Source: an uncultured Clostridia bacterium
GTDB taxonomy: Bacteria; Bacillota; Clostridia; Christensenellales; Borkfalkiaceae
Length of the DNA stretch: 64,000 nucleotides
Direction: 5' to 3'
Assembly (NCBI GenBank): GCA_934254825.1
Contig: CAKQMB010000012.1
Span: 13,629 to 77,628 of the forward strand
This document shows, piece by piece, positions 62,834-64,000 of the stretch (position 1 is its first letter; each line of letters starts with the position of its first letter). Below the pieces are notes generated by a model. It saw only the letters and a program-made list of their open reading frames with translations, had not been told where the DNA came from and did not search any database. The position numbers were made by a program, and so were the translations under genes.

Positions 62834-64000
62834 GTGGATAAAAGAAATGAACGGCGGTATAATTTTCTTATCAAACGAAGGAGATTTTATACAACAGCGG
62901 AAGAATATAAGCAAGAAATAGCAAAGTTCTTTGCCGCTCTTATAAGCAAGGACAATTTTAATCTATGGCTTACGGAGTTGAGAAACGGCGCAGAAAAGAT
63001 AAGTAAAGGGATTGTTCTTTTAATGCCGTGCCTTATTGCTTTGTGGTTTATAGTGAAGAGGATTTACTCGGAAACGAACATAAAACACGGCGAAAATACT
63101 AAGCCTTTAAAATTTTTACTGTGTGTTAAAGATAAGGTGTTTTTGCCTGTTTATCGACTTATACAAGGACTTTTTGAGTTTATTAAGCCTAAAAAGTATG
63201 TTTGGATAACGTGGATTGCAATGTGGTTGTTCAATCTAAATATTGTAAGCATGGTTATGGCGTTTCTATCATTTTATTTTTATTTTGCAATCTCTTTCGA
63301 TATCCCCGGGGTGTTTATTCAGATAGCAAAACTTATTATAGATTTGCAGGTGGTTTTCAAAACAATTCCGCCGTGGGTGTTTGTAATTGTAGGCTTATTT
63401 ATATGGAATAAAATTCGTAAAAGTCGAGCGTTGAGCAAATTAAAACATTTCGAGGCTCGAAATTGCGGGTTTATAAACGAACTGCCGATTGTCTCTATGT
63501 CCTGCGGTTCGATGGGAAAACGCAAGACAACGCTTATTACGGATATGGCATTATCTCAGGAAGTAATGTTCAGACAGGAAGCCCTGAAAAGACTTCAAAC
63601 AGCGGATATGAAATTCCCTTATTTCCATTGGATATTATTCGAGGACGATATAAAAACTTGTATGCGACATAGTGTGATTTATAACCTTGCGACTATAAAA
63701 TTATGGATAGAAAAGAAGCAAAAGCGTTACGAAAAGCATAAAAACAGCGGTTTGCAATTATATGACTATGACACGGGAAAATATCCTACGGTATATAAAA
63801 ACGGCTTATATGAAGAAGATATTTTCGACGTGCTATCAACTTACGCGAGGTTGTATTTTATTTACGTTATAGAAAGTAGTTTAATTGTGAGTAATTACTC
63901 CGTTCGGGAAACAAACGAGCAAATTTCGCTCGGTAATTTCCCGTTATGGAACTTATCTTTTTTCAGTAAAGAAACGGACGGGCGATTTTCGCATATCCTT
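62834..64000 (+). CDS. Membrane-anchored P-loop protein, probably of a mobile element (partial, runs off the window)
   Basis: The frame is open from 62831 to the end of the window (389 codons from GTG 62834; an ATG in frame occurs at 63022). Hydrophobic helices lie at about 60-80, 125-150 and 175-200. A nucleotide-binding-like loop SMSCGSMGKRKTTLITDMALSQ follows near residue 240, resembling ATP-binding loops such as GxMGxGKTT with the second Gly replaced. The rest is helical and charged (IEKKQKRYEKHK). The arrangement fits an integrative-element protein that couples a membrane part with an ATPase, but I do not recognise a named family. Start uncertain. Confidence 0.7.
   Translation, partial: MDKRNERRYNFLIKRRRFYTTAEEYKQEIAKFFAALISKDNFNLWLTELRNGAEKISKGIVLLMPCLIALWFIVKRIYSETNIKHGENTKPLKFLLCVKDKVFLPVYRLIQGLFEFIKPKKYVWITWIAMWLFNLNIVSMVMAFLSFYFYFAISFDIPGVFIQIAKLIIDLQVVFKTIPPWVFVIVGLFIWNKIRKSRALSKLKHFEARNCGFINELPIVSMSCGSMGKRKTTLITDMALSQEVMFRQEALKRLQTADMKFPYFHWILFEDDIKTCMRHSVIYNLATIKLWIEKKQKRYEKHKNSGLQLYDYDTGKYPTVYKNGLYEEDIFDVLSTYARLYFIYVIESSLIVSNYSVRETNEQISLGNFPLWNLSFFSKETDGRFSHIL
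63151..63163 (+). repeat. Dispersed motif, near copy
   Basis: TTATCGACTTATA, one mismatch, inside the partial P-loop protein gene. Confidence 0.45.

Noticed and set aside
62599..62874. 91-residue reverse frame in the mobile-element gap
   Set aside because: No ribosome site, odd composition and overlap with the start of the forward P-loop gene.

Overview
The window looks like the chromosome of a spore-forming Clostridia-type Firmicute, probably a gut plant- or host-glycan degrader. Evidence: a SpoIIID regulator gene (59868-60119), Gram-positive promoters (several TTGACA-17-TATAAT-like pairs) and strong GGAGG ribosome sites, many lipoproteins, AraC-type regulators beside carbohydrate genes, and two-permease sugar ABC transport. 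A Christensenellales-like lineage is my guess from general character only; nothing here proves it. The join near 11690 (a binding-protein gene cut off and fused to the 3' part of hsdR) may be a real rearrangement or an assembly error.

Layout. 1-11.7 kb: surface and glycan lipoproteins (InlB-like repeat protein, SGNH hydrolase, AraC regulator, tyrosine-phosphatase lipoprotein, two large lipoproteins, truncated sugar-binding protein). 11.7-14.8 kb: 5'-truncated hsdR and a flavodoxin. 15-24.4 kb: intracellular saccharide module (GH78-like rhamnosidase, acetyl-esterase-like hydrolase, AraC regulator, GH2-like enzyme, tagaturonate reductase UxaB, altronate dehydratase UxaA), consistent with pectin/rhamnogalacturonan-type oligosaccharides feeding the galacturonate pathway. 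24.4-42.1 kb: AraC regulator, a 1006-residue surface protein, ABC importer (two permeases plus binding protein), DUF4091-type and other lipoproteins, GH20-like, second GH78-like and nucleoside-hydrolase-like proteins; then a polysaccharide deacetylase.

43.4-55.7 kb is the most unusual part: a Cys-cluster XRE-type regulator, then a TerY-like vWA protein, PP2C phosphatase and protein kinase (the arrangement known as the TerY-P triad, reported as anti-phage), followed on the same strand by a zinc-ribbon membrane protein, a transglutaminase-like protein, a small ORF with a non-standard start, ClpP, a protein that looks like a Sel1/Lon-type AAA+ that has lost its ATPase motifs, a soluble VirD4/TraG-like ATPase with no other conjugation genes, and a two-winged-helix protein with an extreme acidic tract. 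I propose this as a candidate extended defence or stress system.

55.7-60.1 kb: divergent collagen-like surface protein and serpin lipoprotein, an unknown membrane protein and SpoIIID. 60.2-60.9 kb: a six-gene tRNA operon. 60.9-64 kb: a large serine recombinase and a partial membrane P-loop protein that runs off the window, probably the edge of an integrative element placed right behind the tRNA genes. A 13-base motif (TAATCGACTTATA) recurs five times exactly and three times nearly exactly through the window, both inside and between genes.
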